The notes under the pieces: generated by a model
What the model saw: the letters and a program-made list of their open reading frames with translations, nothing else
What the model was told of the DNA's origin: nothing
Database searches by the model: none
In this document: positions 1 through 11,700 of the stretch, piece after piece
Layout: each line of letters opens with the position of its first letter
How positions within the stretch are numbered: the stretch's first letter is position 1
Translations under genes and position numbers: made by a program
Assembly: GCA_026315105.1 (NCBI GenBank)
Contig: CM048744.1
Location: 357,555,168 to 357,619,167 of the forward strand
Reading direction: 5' to 3'
DNA from: Locusta migratoria
Lineage: Eukaryota; Arthropoda; Insecta; Orthoptera; Acrididae
DNA: 64,000 nucleotides

Positions 1-1015
1 ACAGTTATCTCTACACTCTGTAATATGAACATATTTCAACAACATAATCAGATATGTAATGAAGAAACAGGCTTTCATTGTGCCTCCTCGGTGGCAATGC
101 ACAGCAATGTTTTATGATGAAACAGTCGTTGGAATAATCGCAGATTAGCAAATTCTGTCACATGTAACAAACTTCTTGCTGTCTCTTAACTGCATTCTTA
201 GACTAGAATGTCCTAAACAAGACCGTAGCAGTTCATTTAACACAGCCAAAGCACAATTAACTGTGATGCAAGAAATCCTTATAAGCATTACTTTCCACTT
301 CCAAATGCCCTGCAAGGGAAATATAATAAAAGATTACTAAAGGCATGACTAACAATTTTCATATAAATTAATAACAATCAGAATAGTTTTGCCAAATTTA
401 TTCCAATCCACATTTTAGTTACTGCATCAATGGTTTATATTCAAAACTCTTATCTTGTTCTAATAATGTTAAGACAAGTAACAGCAATGTGATGATGAAA
501 ATGTGTATTATGTGTCTTCATTACACAATCAAATAGTTTCCTTGTTAATTCTTCTTAAACACATCCACAAGAACTGCAAATATAACAGAATTAGTATGAT
601 ATTTAATAATTTTCCACATGTCTGAATAAACCTGCAGCCCAGCTGTGGGCACTAACATGCATCCTCTTAAGCTAATATGTTTCATCAGCCGTCTATAGGA
701 AAGCACCTCCACCCAAAATCTCAAAACCTCTGTCTGGTCTAGATTCACAGATGATCTACCTCATCCAGACAGCATATGGTGACCTGTGGGCCACATTCAT
801 ACACATACTTCAACTTGTGGGTTGCCATGTGACATTACATGGCAGCAGCATTCTCGAAACATGAAGTCAAGAATATAGCATTTATTACAGCAAGTTTTAT
901 TTGTTGGTAACATACCAATAAGACTAGGGCCTGTTCTTCACTCACCATAATGCAAATTAAGCCTCATAACATTTTTTAAGAACACATTTGATTTATCTTC
1001 ATCCCATTTACATAC

Positions 1016-1017
<2 letters not shown>

Positions 1018-1055
<38 letters not shown>
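1018..1055. repeat. (ATT)n microsatellite
   Basis: Uninterrupted TTA/ATT triplets, about 12 units. A similar AAT run lies at 2205-2230. Confidence 0.9.
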
Positions 1056-1444
1056 TCCACACGATGAACATAAGTAATTTTATTCTGAAAGCTTACTCCT
1101 ACATCTATTTTTTTTTTATTTTTTCTGTATTACTATCTGTCCTATTAGGATGAAATAAGTACTGTCCCAGCCAATTCATCCTTTTTTATCTGTAGCAGAG
1201 TTTCTTCATTTACAAACTTGAGACAAAACTTCCCATAACTAGTTTTTCCAAACCTGAGATTTCGAACTGTTGAAAAGAGTTAAAAATTAGGTCAACCTTT
1301 TGAGTTGAAATCAGTTCTCTAGCATTTTGAAGTTGGTTTTCCGTGTGATGGTAACTTTATACAACTGAAAATGTCTAAAAGTTTTTCCAAATGTTTGTGA
1401 ATTGTGTAACTTAGGTGGGACTTAGTTATCAGCAAATTATTCAC

Positions 1445-1552
1445 CTAGTATGATGTGGGAAACGGCATAAAAACCACTTCCAGGGTGGCTGGCGTACCGA
1501 GCCACATGTCATCAAATCTGTTGGGCAGATTCAAACTGAGGCAGATAAATCT
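1445..1552. repeat. Diverged dispersed-repeat fragment
   Basis: Contains aaaaccacttccagggtgg, ctggcgtaccgagcc and a gggcagattcaaac segment. This resembles, from memory, a common grasshopper repeat with aaaaccac, ggctggccggcac and gcggattcgat blocks. Recognition is from recall only. Confidence 0.35.
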
Positions 1553-1820
1553 TTCTTTTCTGGAAAACGATGCTTTAAAATGTACGGCTAATGGGTTGGG
1601 TTAACTAGCGTAAGCAGTAAGGAATGAGAGGACAATATTTCCATTGTATCTTGGCTTAGTAATAAAGCATTATTAAGCTGAAACAGCGAACACGAACATT
1701 GCACTCTCTGCAATGAAAAGTGATTGTTTCCAGTTGTGATCCATCATTTGTTGGTGAGTCAGAACTTGTCGTAACTGTTGTTTATCACATGTTACTTTTT
1801 AAATACTGAACATTACTTAA

Positions 1821-2344
1821 CCCTTTCATTCCCAGTATTGTTCCTGGACAACAACATATTGAAAGCTGCTTTATACCGTATTTTGTTGATCAGTCTTTAA
1901 AGTCACATGGTTGTTGGTGAACAACATCCTTCTAGTATGACATTTTGCCACTTGGTATGGCATGTAGTCACTTCTGAGGCATTAATCTATCCATGTCGGA
2001 GGTTGGTTGTGTTATGTTGCCAGCTGTACTTGGCTGTGAGTATGAGTGCAGTTCATGTTATTTTATTTCACTGGTGAAATGTCTTGTCTTTGGTGCTGTG
2101 GCGAAGATTATGCTAGCACTATTGACCTGAAAGTGTAAACTATCAACAAAATAACATCCCAAGCAATAAAATACCTTGATACAAACATCTGTGTAATGCA
2201 TAAAATAATAATAATAATAATAATAATAAAGGCCAATCAAAAATTTTTAAACATGTATTTTGTTGTTTAGTACACTGCATTAATACAGAAAACACATAAT
2301 TTTAATTTTTCTAAAGCTGAATTCATAATGTGGGGATGAAAGCG
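1821..2344. mobile_element. piggyBac-type MITE with TTAA target duplications
   Basis: TTAA at 1817-1820 and at 2345-2348 flank a 524-bp unit. Its ends match as inverted repeats: left CCCTTTCATTCCCA, right (reverse complement) CGCTTTCATCCCCA, 12 of 14 identical. TTAA targets with CCC-type ends are the piggyBac hallmark. No transposase is inside, so it is non-autonomous. An AAT microsatellite lies near its right end. It begins about 190 bp past the RagC stop and may sit in the 3' UTR. Confidence 0.75.
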
Positions 2345-2504
2345 TTAAACTGAAATGACTAAAGATATATGAGTGTCCATAGGCTATTTCAAAACAAGGT
2401 ATTTATAGCAGAAAATGAAACTGCTTGTTTCAGTATCAATGACTAATAAATTCTGTTTTTGTATTTTACCTTGTGTTTCTTTCTTTTGAGAAAGTGCCTT
2501 ACCT

Positions 2505-2510
2505 TTTATT
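2505..2510 (-). terminator. Candidate poly(A) signal of RagC
   Basis: AATAAA on the minus strand, 26 nt past the stop codon. It would leave a very short 3' UTR. Other AATAAA or TTTATT matches further left are possible, so the real cleavage site is unknown. Confidence 0.25.
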
Positions 2511-2535
2511 AACATTGCAAAATCCATTTAGAGCC

Positions 2536-2711
2536 TCAGCTTTTCATATTGGCTCCATTTACTTGTGGCTGTTCCATGCCTGCTGAGAGGCTATTCACAT
2601 GGTTTGCTACATGGCTGTTTGTTGTATTGCCTAACACCTGGCTCTTATTTCGCAATTCAAATACCTGCTGTATGGCCTCTCGGAAGCAAAGAAAATTGTA
2701 GTCTATTACCC
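2536..2711 (-). CDS. RagC: RagC coding exon 8 (C-terminus and stop)
   Basis: Acceptor TTATTTTAG before 2711. 176 nt complete Gly334 and encode residues 335-391 and TGA (2538-2536). Conserved VIDYNFLCFREAIQQVF is followed by a hydrophilic Asn/Ser-rich tail of about 38 residues, the part that varies between species. Confidence 0.96.
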
Positions 2712-5700
2712 CTAAAATAACAACGACAATTATTATTACTATTTATCAACTGAAAAGAAACTTAACATAGGCTTCTTCAGTAGTGCTATAACCATTAATT
2801 TTGTGAATATTATCTATTCAAATGTACAGTGGACATCTTAAAACATATCAGAGAGAGTGAGAGAGGTGTCCTGGTTGGGAAATGTCACAGATCATCCATC
2901 CACTGGCCTTTCTTGGACAGGCAAAAGTTACAGCTGAGTATTGTGAAAGCAACACTGATGCATGACCAAGGAATGGTAGATACTGAAGCCGAGTACTACA
3001 CTGCATTATGCAGTATGCAATCTTATAAAGACTGTGCTGTTGCCACCATTAGCACAGCACTGGAGAATTGAGCTCACTGACATGACATTGTGTTTGAGCA
3101 AATTATAATTTACAAACATGTTCTAAGGCACATATCTTTCCTAATTGGGTTTCACTGGGTTTTCTGCACTAGTAGTAGTTGAAAACTGGTTACATTTTTC
3201 AATAAATACACACAGAAAACAAAGCTATTTCACAGTATCAGTGATATAATTGTTACTCCTGAAACAATTTGCTTAAAAAGTAGCATTTACTAGATAATTT
3301 CACATTTTGATGCAAGTTTCACACCTAGAGGGGCATTTATTGCAACATGAGAACTTGTCCAGTCCCTATGCATTATGATGTGTTTCTATACGAGCAATTT
3401 GCTGTTCAAGCCTTGGACAAGCCAAGAATCTTCTTGACAATTTTTTTCCGCTATTACTGTATAATCATCAACAGAATTAATGCAAAGAAGCTGTGTAATG
3501 TACACAGAAAATGCAGTCATGAAATGCTGCCTGGGAGTGCTGTGGTCACAAATCTCACAGAGGAGTATGTTATGTAACATGTACCACTCGTTGTAGAGTG
3601 TGCAGCAACCACAATGGACATCACACCTGATATGCTTTGTGATGATAAACACATGTCATGTGAAGATGGCTACAGAATGATGCAAATAACATACATTCTT
3701 TCTAAAAGACAGTACCTACAAAGATAATTTTGCTTGTTATTCCAATCAAATTGTTAGCAATACATAATGAATATATTAGCAAATTAAACCTATTCATACA
3801 CTTACCTTGTCTGTCAAAGTTGTCTTCTCTTAATATACACACTAGAGCTAGGAACTTATTCACTTCTCTTAGGTACAAAATAGTACCATTATTTAGTTTA
3901 ATTAAGCTTGAGCTCTGAGAATCAAATGCTGCTGCATCTGTGTCATCTCTCAGACTGCAAACAAGAGAACAGTGACAAAAATATATCGGACAAAGAACAC
4001 ACAGAAATACAACACACTAATTCTACATAATATAAAATAATGTTTAGTTACTCTTCTTAGCAAATGGGGGGCAGGGAGGGGGTGGATAAAATAATATGAA
4101 CAGCATGCAGGTGTAAGTTGGAACCACTGTGTACACAATAACACCGAGATGCGACCGCACTGCGTAATTGAGGTACAAAGTCATTGATGTTACCTTGCAG
4201 TACATTGTACATTCTTTTCTGTGACTATCAACACAAATGATTGGCGAAATTTCTAATGAGGCCATTCCAATAGTGGACATTTAGTGGGATAATATGTGAG
4301 GAAAACTGCTGCCTGTTATCATTTCACTACTGACTGTATCCTCAGTAATGACAGTGTACACAAAACAAGGTAAAACATCACTGGCAAAGAGGAATACATC
4401 ACTGGCAAAGAGGAATACATCACTGGCAAAGAGGAATACATCACTGGCAAAGAGGAATACATCACTGGCAAAGAGGAATACATCACTGGCAAAGAGGAAT
4501 ACATCACTGGCAAAGAGGAATACATCACTGGCAAAGAGGAATACATCACTGGCAAAGAGGAATACATCACTGGCAAAGAGGAATACATCACTGGCAAAGA
4601 GGAATACATCACTGGCAAAGAGGAATACATCACTGGCAAAGAGGAATACATCACTGGCAAAGAGGAATACATCACTGGCAAAGAGGAATACATCACTGGC
4701 AAAGAGGAATAGTGAGTGAAACCTGAAGTCAATTGGCAAAGACTGACAAACATTAAGAACATAAAACTACCATGGCAAAAGCAATAGCAAAACTAAACAC
4801 TCCTTTGAATAATACTGTTTCAATGAAATCAGTAAGTCATATTCATTGCGAATGGATAAAGTTGAAAATGTGCACCCAGTCGGGATTCAAACCCGGGTCT
4901 CCAGCTTTCTAGGCAGTTGCACTGACCCCTACACCACTCGGGACACAATGATCATCACAACTGCGAGGCCTACTCAAGCACGCCTCCCATCAGAAACAAG
5001 TTATTAACTTTACTCTGCCCACTATTACTCAGTAACAGAATCATTTTGGGGTGTTTTAGAGCAGTGAGGACAACATTTGCAGCTCCAACTTCGTTGAAGA
5101 AGGAAGCAAGCTTATGGCTTATGGATGTTTTGTTGACAACGTGGTCATCAGAGATGCAGCCCATGTTGAGTTTCTTGGTTAAGAACTGGGAAGGAAATCA
5201 GTGGTGCCCTTTCAAAGCAACTACCATGGCATTTGCCTGGAGTGAGTCAGGGAAAACATGGAAAACCTCAATCTGAGTGTTTATTATTCCTTTGGAACAA
5301 AGGTTACCAATGATCAGCAGCAGCGATACATATTCACATATATATTTGGAAATTGTAAAATTTTCCGACTTCTTCAGCTGTACTAAAGAAATTGTTTTTG
5401 GGAACAGCCGATTAGTAGCACTCAGCAAACTTTGAATCTGCAGCTGAATGTTTTCTGGGGACAGATAGCGAAAGCTAAATGATCATAGTCTTTAATTCTA
5501 ATATTCTTGTATATTTTTTGTTTGTTGATACAGTGATGAAGAAATGTAGTTTCAATTTGTGTGCTGCAACATATGTCAGTAATAAAGGCTTTCATCGCCC
5601 TATTCACTGCAAGCAGCCGATTGGCAATGTTGAAATATTTAAGCGTGTGTTGTTCAGTTTCTTCCGATAACAGACAAACTCAAGCAACATGAGAATACTC

Positions 5701-8700
5701 TTCACCAAACTGAACATGGAATGAAAATACAGTGTGCTTAAAGCAAATATACACTCAATTACTTTTATGTCTCCCAGGTTGATTTTTTCTTTCAATATTG
5801 CTAAAGGAGCAGCAAAATCATGAAGGACAATCATACAGCACAGACGTCATTTATTGTAAACTCACTGCTGTACTAAAGCTATTGTAATATCAATAGTCCA
5901 GACTCATACTGCCAGTTGTTTTCGAACCACTGGCAATAGTTCAACTGGAAACATCTCTACCAAAATGTTTCACACACCAACAGAACTACATAAACAATTG
6001 CCTTTCCTCTAATAATACATTATTTAAGCTAACTACACTGAATCATAAAGCCTGTTAGCTGTGTTTATAGCTCTCCATTGCAATGCAATACATTAATATC
6101 TATTTCTGCACCCCCAGAATTGTGAAAAAAGTACAACAATCCACTAAATGGAATGTTACACATAAACACAAAGCAGCCCATAACCTTCTATAGTTGGATA
6201 TGAACTGCTTAAGAGGGCAACACATAAATCTCCATTGCTTAATAGTCAAATTCATCTTCAGGTCCATGAAAGAAATCAGTGCTGGTGAAGTTTCTGGATA
6301 CATTGACAATAAACACTGGATTCTGTTCACTCTGTGTGTGTTGTTTTCTGCAGTCACAAATGAACAAAATTTTTTAGTTAAGACAGAGCTGTGGGAGAGT
6401 GCTTCATCTATACTGTACATAAAATTACCTTCATCTGCACATAATCAACAAAATTTATTATGACAGTATTTTGCAATGCATAATCTATATTTTATGACTT
6501 TTTCACAAGATAGAAGAAATGCACTATTAAGAGAGATTGGTTTTAAATGTGCTGAACTCAGGATATAGTTGTTTTTAATTAATAAATGGGTCAGAAGACC
6601 ATTTCATTAGGAAAAAAAATTTAATGGCAATAAGCGGATGCAAAGCACTGCCCTTGCTAATTTCTTCGGAAGCTAGTTTCCATAACCACTATGCTACGGT
6701 GTATATGGAATATATGTGTCTCAAATTATTATTCTGATCAGAATTCAACTGCAAATTTCGCATTTCTTGATGCTAAATTAAAAGAAGGAAAAAAATAAAT
6801 AAATAAATAAAAAATAAAAAAAATGGCGTGTTACTTCTTTCCAATGGCAAGGAATGAGTTATAGAAGGAAATCATCAAATACAAAATGCAAAATGTCATC
6901 TACTTAATAGAGAATCACCGCAAGGGATCACAGTATCCTGATCATGAAGACATCTATCGGCAGTACGCACTAACACACAGCGTAGCACGCTGCAGAGCCA
7001 CATATAGTTGGATGGATGGTTTGATTCTAAAAGGGACTAAATGACAAAGGTTATCAGTCCCTTGTTCCAAGTATAAAGAGTACAGGAATGATCGCTAAAA
7101 GGGTGTACAAAACAATGTGATAAAATTCACCAAGCAAAGGGCCTAACACATCAAGAAATAAAAGAAGCAAATAAAGAACACTGAGAAAGGAGAGAAAGAT
7201 TTAAAGACGATACCAGGGTATCTTGGCTGGGTGATCACAGTAATAAAAGGAGAACATCCAGCCACTCTGTTACACATTAAAACCACCGACCTAAAAGTGC
7301 TAGGTAAGTGGAGGAAAGATACTGAACACTCAATAAAATTCAGACGGAATGATATAATCCACTCGCACAAATAAAATTTAAAATTTTATCAACCGTAGAG
7401 GCATTGTCTGCTAAAACCGAGCTCAGGGAGTCAGGGAGGTTGAAACTCCATCTCCATGTGGGTAACTGATAAATCGGCACCACGGCAACACTGAGGTGGG
7501 ACCTCGCGACAGACCATGTGTCAGCCAAGTATGGCCAATGCGGAGCCGGCAGAGGACAACAGCGTCCCTGTGAGGGTTCCGCATAGAGGTCTTCCAGACG
7601 GTTGTTGTCTTCTTTATACACATCAATTTGTTGGGCACTTGTAGGGTGCACCATTCAATACTCCACAAACAGAGAACTTTACAGCGTAATGTTCAACGAA
7701 GATCACTAGGTGGAATACCTACTTTGATGATAGGTTTACTGGTAGTCTCTTTTGCGAGGCTGTCAGCCAGCTCGTTGCATTCTATCCTGACATGACTGAG
7801 TCCAAAGGAATTCCACTGACTGCCCTCACTGTTCGATGACATATATGGGCTCTTGTATGGCAACAACCAAAGGATGGCATCGGAAACACTGGTCGATGGC
7901 TTATAGACCGCTCAGGGAGTCACTACAGATGACAAAGGACTGCCCACGGCAGGAACAGAGATGTGCAAGTACACGCTAGACAGCAACCAGCTCAGCAGTG
8001 AACACACTGCAGCCATCCGGCAGGGAGTGTAACTCAATATGTCCTGCAAGTGTATAGCCGACATGACCAATTACCATTGAGCCATCGGTATAGATCCATC
8101 AATAATTGAGAGGAATTGGTGACAAAGGGTCTCAGGTAAACTGAGGTTTTTGAGTACTGGAACAATTCCAGTCGAAGGTGAGGCCAACATATACACCATG
8201 GTGGTGTACGCAACTGGAATTGGAAGAGAGATGGTAGGAGAACAGACTCCAGTTCACTCAGTGGAGAGCGAATATGGACACCAGCTGCCACACCCAATCT
8301 CGGGCACCTTTGTGGAATGTGGAGTACTGTATTGGGAAAAAGGAGACAGTGGTTCAGGTGGTTAGGTACACCATGGACAGCAGCAGCGTAATTCGCCAGC
8401 AGTTGTTACCTGAATCGCAGAGGTGGCACATCAGTCTCCATAAAGAGTAATCACAGGACTCGTCCTAAAAGTTCTGGCGCAAGCCTAACCCCACAGTTAT
8501 GGATTGGGTCCAACATCTGCAGTGCTGAAGTCGATGCCAAACCATAGGCAACGCTGTCGTAGTCCAGTCTGGACAGAACAAGTGCCTTATAGCACTACAG
8601 CAGCGAACTGTGGTCTGCACCCCAAATGGTGTTACAGAGGCAGCCGAGGGCATTAGGGTGCTGCCAGCACTTCCGTGCTAAAAATTTTTTGATAAAAATC

Positions 8701-11700
8701 TGGAGTGAGCCCCGAAAACCCCACTCATGTAACCTATTAAAAATGTGATGTCACCAGGCCGTGTCAGAAGCCTTACATAAATAAATAAAAAGAGACAGCT
8801 ACCGAATGTTGGTGTCTTGAAAATGCTGTTTGGATGGCAGACTCAAATGGACCAGATCATCCAAGGCTGAGCGCTCTTTGCAGAAACCACCCTGGCATGG
8901 AGATGGTAGACCGCGAGATTCAAGGAACCAGAATAGCCGCCGGCCCACCATACATTCTAGCAATTTGCAAAGAACATTGGTGAGACTGATGGGTTGGTAG
9001 CTGTCAAATTCGTGCAGGTTTTTGCCAGGTTTGAGCACTGGAACAATGATACCCTCTCGTCAGTGAGAGGGGAAGGTGCCATCGCTCCAAATGCCATTAA
9101 ACATGGGGAGAAGATGTTGCTTCGACTCCTCTGACAAGCGTTTTACCATCTGGTTGTGGATGTGGTCTGGCCCAAGGGCTGTGTCAGAGTATGAGTAAGG
9201 GCACTGACGAGCTGAGAAGGATAGTCGTTTTCGCTCCTCCCGCTCCTTTCATGGTGCAAAAGGCTCATACATAATGCACGGATGCTGAACTCTGCGCATA
9301 GAGCACAGCAAAGTTTTCGGCAACTGCATGTGGATCTGTGCAAACTGCGCCATTCACAGAAATCCCAGGCACACTAACCGTAGACATGCTTGATCTTTGT
9401 CCACACCTGGGATGGAGAGGTATGTGAGCCAATGGTAAACACATACCTCTCCCAGCACTCCTGCTTGCATTTTCTAATTAATTGTTGGGCTCACGCAAGA
9501 AGCCGTTTAAAAGCAATGAGATTCTCCAAAGGTGGGTGTTGTTTGTGATGCCTCGGCAATCTCCAGCGACCCCAGGGCACCGTCCTCTGCTGGGGTGATC
9601 CCGAAGAAATTGGGACAGCACACACAGTCGCAGAAATAATGGCCAACATAACGCTGTCGACTACCACATCAAAGTTAGCATCCATTGGAGAACCAACAAT
9701 GGCAGCACAATTAAAAATGTCCCAATTAGCCTTATTTAGCACCCATTTGGGCAAGCATTCAGGGGACTGACACTGGGGTAGTGACAAGAACATGGGAAAG
9801 TGGTCACTACTGCACAAGTCATCATGCACGCTCCAGTGGATAGATGGGAAGAGGCCAAGGCTACATACTGATAGGTCGATGGCCAAGTAGGTACCATACG
9901 CCACACTAAGATGCATTGGGGCACTATCATTTAAAAGGCAGAGGTCGAGCTGCGATAGTAATGACTCAACATCTCTACCATGGCCAGTAATCATGGTACC
10001 ACCCCACAATGGGTTATGGGTGTTGAAGTCACCCAGTACCAAATAAAGTGTGGGCAGTTGGACAATCAGAGCAGCCACCAAATGTTGATGTATGTCGTCA
10101 TCAGGAGGGGGGGGGGGGGGGCGTAGACGTTGCGTTGCAGATGGTAAAGTCCACTGCAGCCATTACCCTGACAGCCACGGCTTCCAAAGGTGTCTGTAGT
10201 GGAGCAACTTCACTGTAGATGGAGCTAAGGACATAGGGCATCAGGTGGAGTATGCACCTATCATAATCTGCACAATTCTTATAATAACCCAGATGGACAC
10301 CTAATGCAGGGGTGCGCATTGTGGAAAACCAAGTTCCTTGCAGAGCAATGCAGAATGCAGGTGAAGTGCTGAGAAGTTGAAACTTCCTGGCAGATTAAAA
10401 TTGTGTGCCGGAAACGGGACTCGAACCTGGGACCTTTGCCTTTCGTCTTCACAGAAACTTTCGCTGCAGAGTGAAAGTTTCATTCTGGAAACTTCCCTTA
10501 GGCTGTGGCTCCGTCATATCCTTTCTTCCACGAGTGCTAGTCTTCCATGTTTTGCAGGAGAGCTTCTATGAACTTTGGAAAGTAGGAGGCGAGGTACTGG
10601 CGGAAGTTGTTAGGCGGCATCGTGAGTCATGTCGGGATAGCTCAGTTGGTAGAGCGCTTGCCCGCGAAAGGCAAAGGTCCCAGGTTCGAGCCCGGTTCTG
10701 GCACACAATTTTAATCTGCCAGGAAGTTTCATATCAGCGCACACTCCGCTGCAGAGTGAAAGTTTCATTCTGCAGAGAAGTAGTTGTGGCTCAGCTAGGC
10801 GGGGGGAAAAACCACTGCAATTCCACTGGAAAATGTAATTTTTTCGACTAAAGGCTTGAAGGCACAAGCATCATTCCATAGGTTCACCTGCTGCCGCCGT
10901 GTGAAACCACATAATCTAGTACCATCGATTCAGGGGAGTCGGTGAGGGCAAGATCCTCAGGGGACACAAGAATCGCAACCTTGTCTTCGGAGGCAGAAGA
11001 TGTACATTGTGGCTTAAGAGTCACTAAAGGGTCGTTTTTCTTCTGCGTCTTACTCTTCTTACCCTCTAGCTGACCCTTAGGTTTCAAAGGCTTTAAGGAC
11101 TTTGCCAAGGTAGCTTTTGTGTCTGAAAGAGACAGAGAAGCTCTATGACCATGGGCATGAGGATCCATGAGCCATAGGCTGGGGTCCTCTATGGCACTTG
11201 TTGAAGCCTCAGAAGGGATCGCCCTGTGGCATCCCTTCCTGGCGAGAGGTGATGGAGAAGGCTGTTGCTTCTCCGGCTGGGAGGTGGGGACAGACGTCCC
11301 CAATGGTGAGGAGGAGGTTGCTCCCACAAAAGGTTGTGGAGGAGCAGAAGGTGAAGAAGAACCCCCAACCATTATGGGGGCAGGAGTCTGACGGCCCTGG
11401 GGGCCCACAGTAGGTGACAATGTTTCGTAGGCATTGTCCGTGAAGACAGCGGGGATGATGTGATTGCAGCTACAGGCTGAAGTCACTCATACTTTTTCCT
11501 GGCTTTGGTACAAGAGAGTTTGTCCATCGTCTTGTACTCCATTATTTTTCTTTCTTTGTGGAGTACTGTGCAGTCCGGAGAACAGGGCGGATGATGTTGC
11601 TCACAGTTAACACAGATTGGTGGGGGAGTACACCGAGCATTCGGATGGGATGGAACTCCGCAATCCCTGCCTGTGGAGTAAAGGTGTAACATGAAGACAT

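Larger units (their letters stand above)
1..1820. other. AT-rich sequence downstream of RagC, no gene seen
   Basis: No supported coding region on either strand. Contains an ATT trinucleotide run at about 1018-1055 and a diverged dispersed-repeat fragment at about 1445-1550. May include distal RagC 3' UTR. Confidence 0.5.
7340..10865 (-). pseudogene. LINE ORF2 (endonuclease / reverse transcriptase / RNase H) remnant
   Basis: Endonuclease start FQWNCSGF near 10,840, then interruption by the 397-bp insertion. It resumes at 10,370-9,491 with LGDFNTHNPLWGG and DHFPMF. Reverse transcriptase pieces follow at 9038-8799 (YQPISLTNVLCKLLE). RNase H-like pieces lie at about 8300-7750. The C-terminus is at 7668-7340 (LSSVLADNASTVDKILNF). 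Multiple frameshifts separate these blocks, so no intact protein is made. Confidence 0.8.

Noticed and set aside
2829..3071. 80-codon plus-strand frame in RagC intron 7
   Set aside because: Composition looks protein-like but I recognise no domain, and no splice sites or neighbours support it.
4281..4762. Three long repetitive open frames (FASDVFL-, SLPVMYS- and SLAKRNT-type repeats)
   Set aside because: They are translations of the 16 x 21-bp minisatellite; the unit length keeps every frame open. No start context or flanking coding sequence supports a protein.
10631..10704. A functional tRNA gene
   Set aside because: A and B boxes are good, but the acceptor stem is poor, position 33 is not U, and the block lies inside a dispersed element with a defined insertion site.
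10405..10851. 148-codon plus-strand open frame
   Set aside because: Runs across the 397-bp element and LINE antisense; explained by those elements.
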